The notes under the pieces: model-generated
Seen by the model: only the letters and a program-made list of their open reading frames with translations
What the model was told of the DNA's origin: nothing
The model's database searches: none
Origin: an uncultured Eubacteriales bacterium
GTDB taxonomy: Bacteria; Bacillota; Clostridia; Oscillospirales; Oscillospiraceae
DNA: 23,203 nt
Direction of reading: 5' to 3'
NCBI GenBank assembly: GCA_934597725.1
Contig: CAKTSK010000030.1
Location: forward strand, 1-23,203
Program-made: the position numbers and the translations under genes
Shown here: one piece after another, positions 1 through 6,974 of the stretch
Layout: every line of letters starts with the position of its first letter
How positions within the stretch are numbered: the first letter of the stretch is position 1

Positions 1-310
1 ACTCCGAATCTCTTGCCTGTATGACAGGCACTACCTCACGCTGTTGGTAACGGCGGCTCTTTCTGACCAACGTGGTCGGTCGTCGGTGGTCCCACCCACC
101 CGCTGGCAGGTGTCCGGTGGTCGGCGTCTAAGGTCGCCTCCTACGGCTGCGCCGTTGGCCGTTGGCAGCGGCGTCTCTGGAGACCAACGTGGTTGGTCTC
201 CGGCTTTCTGACCAACATAGTTGGTTGTCGGTTTTTCCGCCAACGGCGTTGGTGGTCCCCGGTTTTCCCCAACGGTGTTGGGAAATGGCCCCCGGAACCG
301 CTGCGGTTCC
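1..310. repeat. Tandem array of three-base-loop hairpins
   Basis: This non-coding stretch upstream of holB holds at least seven short stem-loops, each with a three-base loop. They lie at 14-30 (7 bp), 65-81 (7 bp, one mismatch), 179-201 (10 bp perfect), 210-226 (7 bp, one G-T), 237-255 (8 bp, one G-T), 268-282 (6 bp) and 294-310 (7 bp). Most stems contain CCAAC facing GTTGG, but the outer stem bases differ between units while still pairing, which suggests the fold rather than the exact sequence is kept. The loops vary (ATG, GTG, ATA, GGC, GGT, CTG). No protein frame is credible here. The array ends about 85 bases before the holB start, so it may lie in or just upstream of the holB leader. The function is unknown. 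Confidence 0.7.
99..213 (+). repeat. 115-bp dispersed repeat, copy A
   Basis: This block matches the reverse complement of 23089-23203 over its full 115 bp, with about eight substitutions by eye and no gaps. It includes the 10-bp hairpin at 179-201. Both copies point their hairpin-bearing side towards the interior of the window. Two near-identical non-coding copies 23 kb apart indicate a dispersed repeat family in this genome. No transposase or target-site duplication is visible. Confidence 0.85.
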
Positions 311-395
311 CCCAAAATCTTGGTTGGAACCACCCTCCCCCTCCCCCACGGAGCGGGGTTTTCCACCCCTTTGTGGACAAAAAAGGAGATCCCCC

Positions 396-1133
396 ATGCT
401 TGTATCGCCTCATTTGCAGCAGCGTATGGCCCGGCGGCAGCTGGCCCACGCTTATCTGGTGGTGGGACCCCGGCGGCGGGAGCTGGCCGATACCCTGGCC
501 GCCGCCTGGGTCTGCACCGGCCCCACGCCACCCTGCGGACAGTGCGCCGGGTGCCGGAAAGCCCGCCTGGGCATCCACCCGGACATCCTCCGGGCCGACC
601 CCGACGGCGAGGGCCTGAAAGCCGACGCCGTCCGGGCCCTCCGGTCGGACGCCTATATCCGCCCCAACGAAGCCCCCCGCAAGGTCTATCTGCTGGAACA
701 CAGCGAGCTGCTGGGCACCACCGGCCAGAACATCCTCCTGAAACTCCTGGAGGAAGGCCCCGCCTACGCCGCCTTCCTCTTCCTGGCCCCCCAGCCCGAG
801 GCCCTGCTGCCCACCGTCCGCTCCCGCTGCGAGACCCTGCTGGCCCCCGGCCAGGAGACCGCCGCCGCCAACGAACTGGCCGACACCCTGACCCAGCTCA
901 TCCTCACCGGCGCGCCGCCCCGGGAACGGCTGCCCTTCCTGGTGAGCCTGGAAAAACAGGACCGGGAGGACCTGCGCCTGCTGCTGGCCGACACCCTGGC
1001 CCGGCTCACCCAGGCCCTGCCCCAGCGGCCCGACCTGCTGCCGGTGGTGGACCGGCTCAGGCCCATCCTGGCCGCCTGCGAGTATCACATCAGCCCCGGC
1101 CACCTGAGCGGGTGGCTGGCCGCTGCCCTGTAA
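396..1133 (+). CDS. holB: DNA polymerase III delta' subunit (clamp loader)
   Basis: This is the probable delta' subunit of the DNA polymerase III clamp loader, which helps load the sliding clamp at the replication fork. The 245-aa product has the clamp-loader zinc module (Cys40, then CGQCAGC at 47-53). It also has a conserved AAA+ stretch around residues 97-120 (KVYLLEHSELL, then QNILLKLLEE) and the SRC motif at 143-145. The Walker A region (residues 20-32) is degenerate, as is normal for delta' subunits. It is shorter than many family members (about 320 aa), with a reduced C-terminal collar domain. The start at 396 follows AGGAG at the right distance. The frame stays open upstream into the hairpin repeat, but those residues are repeat translation. 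ricT begins 15 bases after the stop, matching the usual Firmicutes holB-yaaT order. Confidence 0.88.
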   Translation: MLVSPHLQQRMARRQLAHAYLVVGPRRRELADTLAAAWVCTGPTPPCGQCAGCRKARLGIHPDILRADPDGEGLKADAVRALRSDAYIRPNEAPRKVYLLEHSELLGTTGQNILLKLLEEGPAYAAFLFLAPQPEALLPTVRSRCETLLAPGQETAAANELADTLTQLILTGAPPRERLPFLVSLEKQDREDLRLLLADTLARLTQALPQRPDLLPVVDRLRPILAACEYHISPGHLSGWLAAAL

Positions 1134-1148
1134 ACAAAGGAGACAACT

Positions 1149-2465
1149 ATGGCAGAGATCGTCAGCGTTCGCTTTCGCAGCGAAGGCAAACAATACTACT
1201 TCGATCCCCGGGGCCTGTACTTTCAGCCCGGGGACGACCTCATCGTGGAGACCGCCTCCGGCCTGGAATACGCCCAGTGCGTCCGGGGCAACTTCACCCT
1301 GGCCGACGCCGAACTGGCTGCGCCCCTGCGCCCGGTGGTCCGCCACGCCACCACCATCGACCGGAAAACCGTGGAGAAAAACCGGGAGAAAGAGGCCTAC
1401 GCCTTCCGGGTCTGTCAGGAAAAGATCGCCGAGCATAAGCTGGACATGAAGCTGGTGGGGGTGGAGTGCAGTTTTGAGGGCAACAAGATCCTCTTCTTCT
1501 TCACCTCCGATGGCCGGGTGGACTTCCGTGGTCTGGTGAAAAGCCTGGCCGCCGTCTTCCACACCCGCATCGAGCTGCGCCAGATCGGCATCCGGGACGA
1601 GGCCAAAATGCTGGGGGGCCTGGGCATCTGCGGCCGGCCCTTCTGCTGCAGCTCCTTCCTGCGGGAGTTCCAGCCGGTGTCCATCAAAATGGCCAAAACC
1701 CAGAACCTCTCCCTGAACCCCACCAAGATCTCCGGCACCTGCGGCCGCCTCATGTGCTGCCTGAAATATGAGCAGGAGGCCTACGAGGACCTGATGAAAG
1801 ACGCCCCCCGCATGGACTCCTTCGTGGAGACCCCCGACGGCGCGGGCACCATCATCAGCGTCAACACCCTGCGGGAAAAGGTCCGGGTCCGCCTGGACGA
1901 CGCCCCGGACACCCTGAAAACCTACCACAACAGCGAGATCCGGGTGGTCCGGGCCGGCAAGGGCAAGCGCCCCGAGGGCTACGTCCAGCCCCCCAAGGAA
2001 GAGCTGGCCAAACTGCGGAAGGTCACCCAGTCCCCCGAGGACCAGTACCGCCAGGAGCAGGCCGCCCTGGCCGCCGCCCTGGACCAGTTCATTGCCGAGC
2101 ATGAGCCTGCCGCCTCTCCGGCTGAACCCTCCCGCCGCCGGGGGAACCGTCCCGCCGGCCCCCGCCCGACCGAGGGAGAGGGCGAAAAGCGCCACCGCCC
2201 CCGGCACCACCGCAGCGGCCCCCGTCCGGCCCCCGGCCACCAGGAGCCTGCCGCCCCCGGCGGCGAGCTCCACCAGGAGGAGGCCCCCCGCCGCCGCACC
2301 AACCGCAGCCGCCGGCCCAACCAGGACACCGCCCCCAAAACCCCCAACCAGCCCGGCAAGACCGGGGAGGGCAAGAAGGGCCGCGGCACCTGGCACCGCC
2401 GGAACCACCGCCGCCCCGGCGGACAGAACGGCGGTCAGGGCGGCGGGACCCCCAACACGCCCTGA
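1149..2465 (+). CDS. ricT: PSP1-domain protein RicT (YaaT)
   Basis: This is a RicT/YaaT homologue. In Bacillus subtilis RicT joins RicA and RicF in an iron-sulfur complex that affects RNase Y-dependent mRNA processing, sporulation and competence. The PSP1 core covers roughly residues 1-270. The characteristic cysteines are present as GICGRPFCC (Cys161, 166, 167) and TCGRLMCC (Cys198, 203, 204). A strong AAGGAG lies eight bases before the ATG. The 438-aa product is much longer than B. subtilis YaaT (about 275 aa). The excess is a tail from about residue 320 that is rich in Pro, Arg, Gly and His, basic and apparently disordered. Family assignment is firm; the role of the tail is unknown. It is probably co-transcribed with holB. 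Confidence 0.9.
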   Translation: MAEIVSVRFRSEGKQYYFDPRGLYFQPGDDLIVETASGLEYAQCVRGNFTLADAELAAPLRPVVRHATTIDRKTVEKNREKEAYAFRVCQEKIAEHKLDMKLVGVECSFEGNKILFFFTSDGRVDFRGLVKSLAAVFHTRIELRQIGIRDEAKMLGGLGICGRPFCCSSFLREFQPVSIKMAKTQNLSLNPTKISGTCGRLMCCLKYEQEAYEDLMKDAPRMDSFVETPDGAGTIISVNTLREKVRVRLDDAPDTLKTYHNSEIRVVRAGKGKRPEGYVQPPKEELAKLRKVTQSPEDQYRQEQAALAAALDQFIAEHEPAASPAEPSRRRGNRPAGPRPTEGEGEKRHRPRHHRSGPRPAPGHQEPAAPGGELHQEEAPRRRTNRSRRPNQDTAPKTPNQPGKTGEGKKGRGTWHRRNHRRPGGQNGGQGGGTPNTP

Positions 2466-2582
2466 CACCCTGCCCCGCCGGTCTCCGGCCGCCGGAGAGA
2501 CAGGGACCGGTAGAACGATCGACCGGGCGGCCGGCCCGTGACGGGACCGGCCGCAGCCCATGTCTTTGGGAGGCGAACCCCT

Positions 2583-3479
2583 TTGTCTGAACAACCTTCT
2601 TTTTCTCCCCAGCAGGCCAAAGCCCTGGCCATGCGGGTCTCCTGGGTGAGCGTGGCGGTCAACCTGCTCCTGTCGGCGGGCAAGCTGCTGGCAGGCATCG
2701 TGGCCCACTCGGGGGCCATGGTCTCCGACGCGGTCCACTCGGCCTCGGACGTCTTTTCCACCATCATCGTCATGGTGGGCGTGCAGCTGTCCAGCCGCCA
2801 GGCCGACGACGACCACCGCTACGGCCACGAGCGCTTCGAGTCCGTGGCCTCGGTGGCCCTGGCCCTCATCCTGCTGGAAACCGGCCTGCTCATCGGCTGG
2901 AAGGGCCTGAAAACCATCTTCTCCGGCTCCTATGCCGACCTCACCGCCCCCGGCGCTCTGGCCCTGGCGGCGGCGGTGGTGTCCATCCTGGTCAAGGAGT
3001 GGATGTACTGGTACACCCGCAGCGCGGCCAAAAAGATCCGCTCCGACGCCCTCATGGCCGACGCCTGGCACCACCGGTCGGACAGTCTGTCCTCGGTGGG
3101 CGCCCTGGTGGGCATCGCCTTTGCCATGGCCGGCTACCCCATCCTGGACAGCGTGGCCAGCGTGGTCATCTGCCTGTTCATCGTCAAGGCGGCGGTGGAC
3201 ATCTTCCGGGACGCGGTGGACAAAATGGTGGACCGCTCCTGCGACCAGCAGACCCTGGAGGCCATGACCGGCCTCATCCAGGCCCAGCCCGGCGTGGTGC
3301 GGCTGGACCTGCTCCAGACCCGCCTGTTCGGGGCCAGGATCTATGTGGACGCGGAGATCGCCGTGGACGGCGGCCTGTCTTTGTGCCAGGCCCACGCCAT
3401 CGCCGAGCAGGTCCACGAGGCCATGGAGGCCGACTTCCCCATGGTCAAACACTGTATGGTCCATGTGAACCCCGCCTGA
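2583..3479 (+). CDS. Cation diffusion facilitator family transporter
   Basis: This is a proton-coupled divalent-metal exporter of the CDF family (FieF/YiiP/MamB type), predicted in the cytoplasmic membrane. The transport-site pattern HxxxD occurs in the second membrane segment (within SDAVHSASD) and again in the fifth (within DAWHHRSD). A conserved HRYGHERFE loop separates them, and a C-terminal cytoplasmic domain follows. The H/D ligand set fits zinc, iron, manganese or cobalt, and the metal cannot be told from sequence. I favour the TTG start at 2583 (298 aa) because GGGAGG lies nine bases before it. A GTG at 2538 would add 15 residues without a visible ribosome site. It begins about 115 bases after ricT and ends just before a strong terminator. 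Confidence 0.87.
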   Translation: MSEQPSFSPQQAKALAMRVSWVSVAVNLLLSAGKLLAGIVAHSGAMVSDAVHSASDVFSTIIVMVGVQLSSRQADDDHRYGHERFESVASVALALILLETGLLIGWKGLKTIFSGSYADLTAPGALALAAAVVSILVKEWMYWYTRSAAKKIRSDALMADAWHHRSDSLSSVGALVGIAFAMAGYPILDSVASVVICLFIVKAAVDIFRDAVDKMVDRSCDQQTLEAMTGLIQAQPGVVRLDLLQTRLFGARIYVDAEIAVDGGLSLCQAHAIAEQVHEAMEADFPMVKHCMVHVNPA

Positions 3480-3492
3480 ACGGGGCCCCTTT

Positions 3493-3535
3493 GCCAGCTC
3501 CTGTCCGGAAAAGTACGGACAGGAGCTGGCTTCTT
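3493..3535 (+). terminator. Intrinsic terminator after CDF gene
   Basis: A perfect 15-bp stem (3493-3507 paired with 3516-3530) with an eight-base loop begins 14 bases after the CDF stop codon and is followed by TTCTT. It closes the holB-ricT-CDF stretch. Confidence 0.75.
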
Positions 3536-3573
3536 ATGGGGGCGAGGAAGCGATCTCGCCCTTGTTCGACGAC

Positions 3574-3590
3574 ATAACACAAATTTAACA
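3574..3590 (+). promoter_or_regulatory. Pho-box-like direct repeat upstream of ppx
   Basis: ATAACA (3574-3579) and TTAACA (3585-3590) are separated by five bases, an 11-bp period. This matches the Gram-positive PhoP site (TTAACA-like hexamers one helical turn apart). A possible -10 element TATGCT lies at 3624-3629 without a clear -35, which would be consistent with an activator-dependent promoter. The site is about 85 bases before ppx, a gene of phosphate metabolism. Regulation by PhoP is an inference. Confidence 0.5.
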
Positions 3591-3676
3591 CAAGACGGGT
3601 GGTATCTTTTACCGGCGCGGGCGTATGCTAAAGAAAACATGCCTTGGTCTGCTATGCCGCCCCTGAGGAGGAAACC

Positions 3677-4615
3677 ATGAAACAAGCCGTCATTGATATC
3701 GGGTCCAATTCCATGCGCCTGACCGTTTACGAAACCACCGAGAGCGGGGGTTTTTCTATTTTGTTCAAGGAGAAGTTCATGGCCGGTCTGGCCAACTATG
3801 TGGAGGACGGGGCCATGACCCAGGAGGGCATCGCACGGGCTGCGCTGGGATTACAGGGCTTCCACAACACCCTCACGGCCCTGGGCATCCGGGCGGTGCT
3901 GGTCTTTGCCACCGCCTCCCTGCGGAACATCCGCAACACGGAGCAGGCCGTGCAGGCCATCGAGCAGGCCACGGGCTTTGCCATCGAGGTGCTCTCCGGC
4001 GAGGAGGAGGCCCGCTGCGGCTACCTGGGGGCCATGGAGGAGCTGGTCTTGTCCGACGGGCTGTTCGTGGACATCGGCGGGGCCAGCACCGAGGTGGTCC
4101 GCTTCACCGGCAGCCGGCTGGTCACCGCCGCCAGCTGCCCGGTGGGGTCCCTGAAGCTCTACCGGGACTGGGTGAAAAAGATCCTGCCCAACCAGGAGGC
4201 CATCGAGAACATGGAGCAGGCCATCGCCCGGGCCACCCTGGGGGTGGTCACCCACCAGCCGGGCCGGGAGGACCTGCCCCTGGTGTGCGTGGGCGGCACC
4301 GCCCGGGCGGCGCTGAAGCTGGCCAAGCGGGTCTGCCGCCTGCCCGAGAGCGTCAACTGGATCTCCACCGCCCAGCTGGAAGAGGTCTGCGCCGCCCTGT
4401 GCGCCTCCCAGAAAGCCGCTGCGGACCTCATCCTAAAGACCGAGCCGGAACGAATTCACACGTTGATCCCGGGCCTGCTCATCCTGCGGCACATCGTGCA
4501 GGGCTTTGGGGCCAGCCAGATGATCGTGAGTAAATACGGGGTAAGAGAGGGATATCTATGTCAAAAGATCCGCACTGTGAACGAGACTACAGCTACAGCC
4601 AGAACCGGGAGTTAA
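3677..4615 (+). CDS. ppx: Ppx/GppA family exopolyphosphatase
   Basis: This 312-aa enzyme of the Ppx/GppA family hydrolyses terminal phosphates from inorganic polyphosphate, or pppGpp in GppA-type members. It is cytoplasmic. The acetate/sugar-kinase/Hsp70 fold motifs are clear: VIDIGSNSMRL at residues 5-15, ATASLRN near 78-84, the catalytic SGEEEARCGY near 107-116 and FVDIGGASTEV at 130-140. The C-terminal HD domain of long Ppx proteins is absent, so this is the short form. The ATG at 3677 follows GAGGAGGA closely. Its last 58 bases overlap the start of ppk, so the polyphosphate-degrading and polyphosphate-making enzymes are translationally linked. Ppx is favoured over GppA because of that neighbour. 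Confidence 0.87.
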   Translation: MKQAVIDIGSNSMRLTVYETTESGGFSILFKEKFMAGLANYVEDGAMTQEGIARAALGLQGFHNTLTALGIRAVLVFATASLRNIRNTEQAVQAIEQATGFAIEVLSGEEEARCGYLGAMEELVLSDGLFVDIGGASTEVVRFTGSRLVTAASCPVGSLKLYRDWVKKILPNQEAIENMEQAIARATLGVVTHQPGREDLPLVCVGGTARAALKLAKRVCRLPESVNWISTAQLEEVCAALCASQKAAADLILKTEPERIHTLIPGLLILRHIVQGFGASQMIVSKYGVREGYLCQKIRTVNETTATARTGS

Positions 4616-6699
4616 GCTGGCTGCGCTTTAACCGGCGGGTGCTGGAGGAGAGCGCCGACGAGACAGTGCCGCTGCTGGAACGGCTGAAATTCATCGCCAT
4701 CTTTGCCAGCAACCTGGACGAGTTTTTCATGGTCCGGGTGGGCAGCCTGGTGGACCTGTCCGCCGTGTCCCCCGACGAGGTGGACAACAAAACCGGCCAG
4801 ACCCCCGGCCAGCAGCTCAAGGCCATCTATGACACCATCCCCTCCCTCATTGAGATCAAGGACCACCTCTATCACCGGGTCAGCGGCCTGCTGGCCGGCC
4901 ATGGCATCGTGGACCTGGACGAGGACACCGTGACCCAGGAGGAGCGCCGGCAGGCCGACGAATACTTCCGCTCCCTGGTGCTGCCCATCCTCTCCCCCCA
5001 GATCGTCAGCCAGCGCCACCCCACCCCCCACCTGGGCAACAAGGAGCTTTATGTGGTCGCCCTGCTGCGGAGCAAGAGCGGCAAGGCCTCCCTGGGCTTT
5101 GTGCCCCTGCCGGCCTCCCTGCCCCGGTTTTTCCTGCTGCCCGGCAGCCAGGGGCGCTATCTGCGGCTGGAGACCATCCTGCGCCACTGGACCCCCTCCC
5201 TGTTCAGCAAGTACAAGGTGGAGGAGACCTGCGTCATCGCTGCCACCCGCAACGCCGACCTGAGCTTTGACGGGGAGAAGTTCGAGGACCAGGAGGGGGA
5301 CTTCCGCCAGCTCATGACCCAGATGCTGAAAAAGCGGGCCAACCAGTCCATCGTCCGCCTGGAGCTGGGCCAGAAGCCCTCCCAGGAGATGCTGCGCCTG
5401 CTGGAACAGATCATCCAGGTCAAGACCCACCAGATCTATTACGACAGCGCGCCCCTCTCCCTGCAATTTGTCTATGACCTGGAAAAGGCCCTGCCCGACG
5501 AGCTGCGGACCAAGCTGACCTATCTGCCCTACCAGCCCCGCTGGCCCGAGGACCTGACCCGGGGGCAGTCCATGATCGAGCAGATCCGCCAGCGGGACCG
5601 CCTGCTCTTCTTCCCCTATGACAGCATCGACCCCTTCCTGCGCCTGCTGGAAGAGGCCGCCGAGCGGCCGGACGTGGCCTCCATCAAGATCACCATTTAC
5701 CGCCTGGCCTCCACCTCCCGCATCGCCCGCATCCTCTGCCGGGCGGCGGAGAACGGGAAAGAGGTGGTGGCCCTCATGGAGCTGCGGGCCCGCTTCGACG
5801 AGGCCAACAACATCGCCTGGTCCAAGATGCTGGAGGAGGCCGGGTGCAAGGTCATCTATGGCATGGAGAACTTCAAGTGCCACAGCAAGCTCTGCCTCAT
5901 CACCCTCCAGGACCGCAAGGGCACCCATTACATCACCCAGGTGGGCACCGGCAACTACAACGAAAAGACCAGCGCCCTTTACACCGACCTGAGCGTCATG
6001 ACCGCTGACCCGGTGATCGGGGCCGACGGCGCGGCCTTCTTCCGCAACATGCTCACCGACAACCTGGAGGGAGACTATCAGGCCCTGCTGGTGGCCCCCA
6101 ACAGCCTGAAAAGCCAGCTGCTGGCCCTCATCCAGGAGCAGATCGACCGGGGGCCGGAGGGCTATCTGTGCTTCAAGGTCAACTCCGTCACCGAGCGGGA
6201 GATCATCGACAAGCTCCAGGAGGCCTCTCAGGCCGGGGTGACGGTGGAGATGATCGTCCGGGGCATCTGCTGTCTGCGGCCGGGGGTCCTCCACCGGACC
6301 GAGCGGGTCCGGGTCACCAGCATCGTGGGCCGCTACCTGGAGCACGCCCGGATCTATGCCTTTGGCCGGGGGGAAGAGGCCAAGTATTATATCGCCTCGG
6401 CCGACCTCATGACCCGCAACTTACAGCGGCGGGTGGAGATCGCCTGCCCCATCCGGGACAAGCAGATCCGGGAGCAGCTGCGGTATCTGCTGGATGTTCA
6501 GCTGCAGGACAACGCCAAAGCCTCCTTCCTCCAGCCCAGCGGGGCCTATCTGCGGAAGGAGGCCGGCCGCCTGCCCCGGCTGGACAGCCAGCAGGCGTTT
6601 ATGGAGACCAGCCTGCACACCGCCCCGGCGGAGCCGCTGCCCGAGAAGCGGCCGGGGGTGTTCCGGCGGCTGGGCGGGCTGCTGCGCCGGAAGCGGTGA
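4558..6699 (+). CDS. ppk1: Polyphosphate kinase 1
   Basis: This is PPK1, which reversibly transfers the gamma-phosphate of ATP to a growing polyphosphate chain. The 713-aa length is usual for the family. The N-terminal domain starts with NRELSWLRFNRRVLEE and includes SNLDEFFMVRVG. The two phospholipase D-like catalytic domains carry the histidines His442 (KCHSKL; equivalent to E. coli His435, the autophosphorylated residue) and His596 (YLEHARIY; equivalent to His592). The ATG at 4558 lies inside the ppx reading frame and follows GAGAGGG. The last stretch, from about residue 607 to the stop and slightly beyond (6376-6720), is duplicated in decayed form at 8853-9069, on the far side of the next gene. 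Confidence 0.95.
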   Translation: MSKDPHCERDYSYSQNRELSWLRFNRRVLEESADETVPLLERLKFIAIFASNLDEFFMVRVGSLVDLSAVSPDEVDNKTGQTPGQQLKAIYDTIPSLIEIKDHLYHRVSGLLAGHGIVDLDEDTVTQEERRQADEYFRSLVLPILSPQIVSQRHPTPHLGNKELYVVALLRSKSGKASLGFVPLPASLPRFFLLPGSQGRYLRLETILRHWTPSLFSKYKVEETCVIAATRNADLSFDGEKFEDQEGDFRQLMTQMLKKRANQSIVRLELGQKPSQEMLRLLEQIIQVKTHQIYYDSAPLSLQFVYDLEKALPDELRTKLTYLPYQPRWPEDLTRGQSMIEQIRQRDRLLFFPYDSIDPFLRLLEEAAERPDVASIKITIYRLASTSRIARILCRAAENGKEVVALMELRARFDEANNIAWSKMLEEAGCKVIYGMENFKCHSKLCLITLQDRKGTHYITQVGTGNYNEKTSALYTDLSVMTADPVIGADGAAFFRNMLTDNLEGDYQALLVAPNSLKSQLLALIQEQIDRGPEGYLCFKVNSVTEREIIDKLQEASQAGVTVEMIVRGICCLRPGVLHRTERVRVTSIVGRYLEHARIYAFGRGEEAKYYIASADLMTRNLQRRVEIACPIRDKQIREQLRYLLDVQLQDNAKASFLQPSGAYLRKEAGRLPRLDSQQAFMETSLHTAPAEPLPEKRPGVFRRLGGLLRRKR

Positions 6700-6724
6700 G
6701 GGAGATCCTGTCGAACACGAAAAA

Positions 6725-6754
6725 AGGCCCGCTGCAAAATGCAGCCTGGGGCCT
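6725..6754 (+). terminator. Hairpin after ppk without a clear T-tract
   Basis: AGGCCC-GCTGCA (6725-6736) pairs with TGCAGC...GGGCCT (6740-6754), with a three-base bulge. It lies 25 bases after the ppk stop and is preceded by an A-run, but the + side is followed by GTGTAT rather than a T-tract. It is probably a weak or eroded terminator at the left junction of the insert. Confidence 0.4.
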
Positions 6755-6776
6755 GTGTATAAAATCTATTATGTGA

Positions 6777-6823
6777 AAAAAGTTGCTGAGAACCGTATCA
6801 ATGGCGGTTCTCAGCAACTTTTT
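6777..6823. terminator. Bidirectional intrinsic terminator
   Basis: A perfect 19-bp inverted repeat (6777-6795 with 6805-6823) has a nine-base loop. The outer five pairs are an A-run facing a T-run, so each strand reads as a GC stem ending in T residues. It separates ppk from the AAA-ATPase gene. Confidence 0.8.
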
Positions 6824-6867
6824 CTTTGCACGGATTTTCTGAAATTCTATGCATACTGTGCGGCTTT

Positions 6868-6906
6868 ATCAGAGATATATCAACGCTTTCGTTATATATC
6901 TCTGAT
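6868..6906. promoter_or_regulatory. Inverted repeat immediately upstream of the AAA-ATPase promoter
   Basis: ATCAGAGATATAT (6868-6880) pairs perfectly with 6894-6906, and the stem continues inwards as AACG/CGTT (6882-6885 with 6890-6893) around a four-base loop and one bulged C. It ends five bases before the -35 element, so it is more likely a protein-binding operator than an RNA leader. Autoregulation through the HTH domain of the downstream protein is an inference. Confidence 0.45.
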
Positions 6907-6911
6907 GATGA

Positions 6912-6940
6912 TTGACTTTCTTCTGCAAAGAAGGCATAAT
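6912..6940 (+). promoter_or_regulatory. Sigma-A-type promoter of the AAA-ATPase gene
   Basis: TTGACT (6912-6917) and CATAAT (6935-6940) are separated by exactly 17 bases, giving a predicted transcription start near 6947 and a leader of about 28 bases. AGGAGG at 6961-6966 follows. Confidence 0.7.
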
Positions 6941-6974
6941 AATACTGTATGCGGAAGACGAGGAGGCCGATTGA

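Noticed and set aside
1..310. CRISPR array
   Set aside because: The units are short imperfect palindromes of differing sequence and uneven spacing, without constant repeats or unique spacers, and no cas gene is present.
162..395. N-terminal extension of HolB by 78 codons
   Set aside because: These codons translate the hairpin repeat, and a good ribosome site precedes the ATG at 396.
141..3464. Minus-strand open frame of over 1,100 codons opposite holB, ricT and the CDF gene
   Set aside because: It is antisense to three well-supported genes, is rich in Gly, Ala, Val and Leu as expected from the complement of GC-rich codons, and has no recognisable domain.
4612..6345. Minus-strand open frame of 577 codons opposite ppk
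   Set aside because: ppk is unmistakable on the other strand, and the antisense product has no family-like features.
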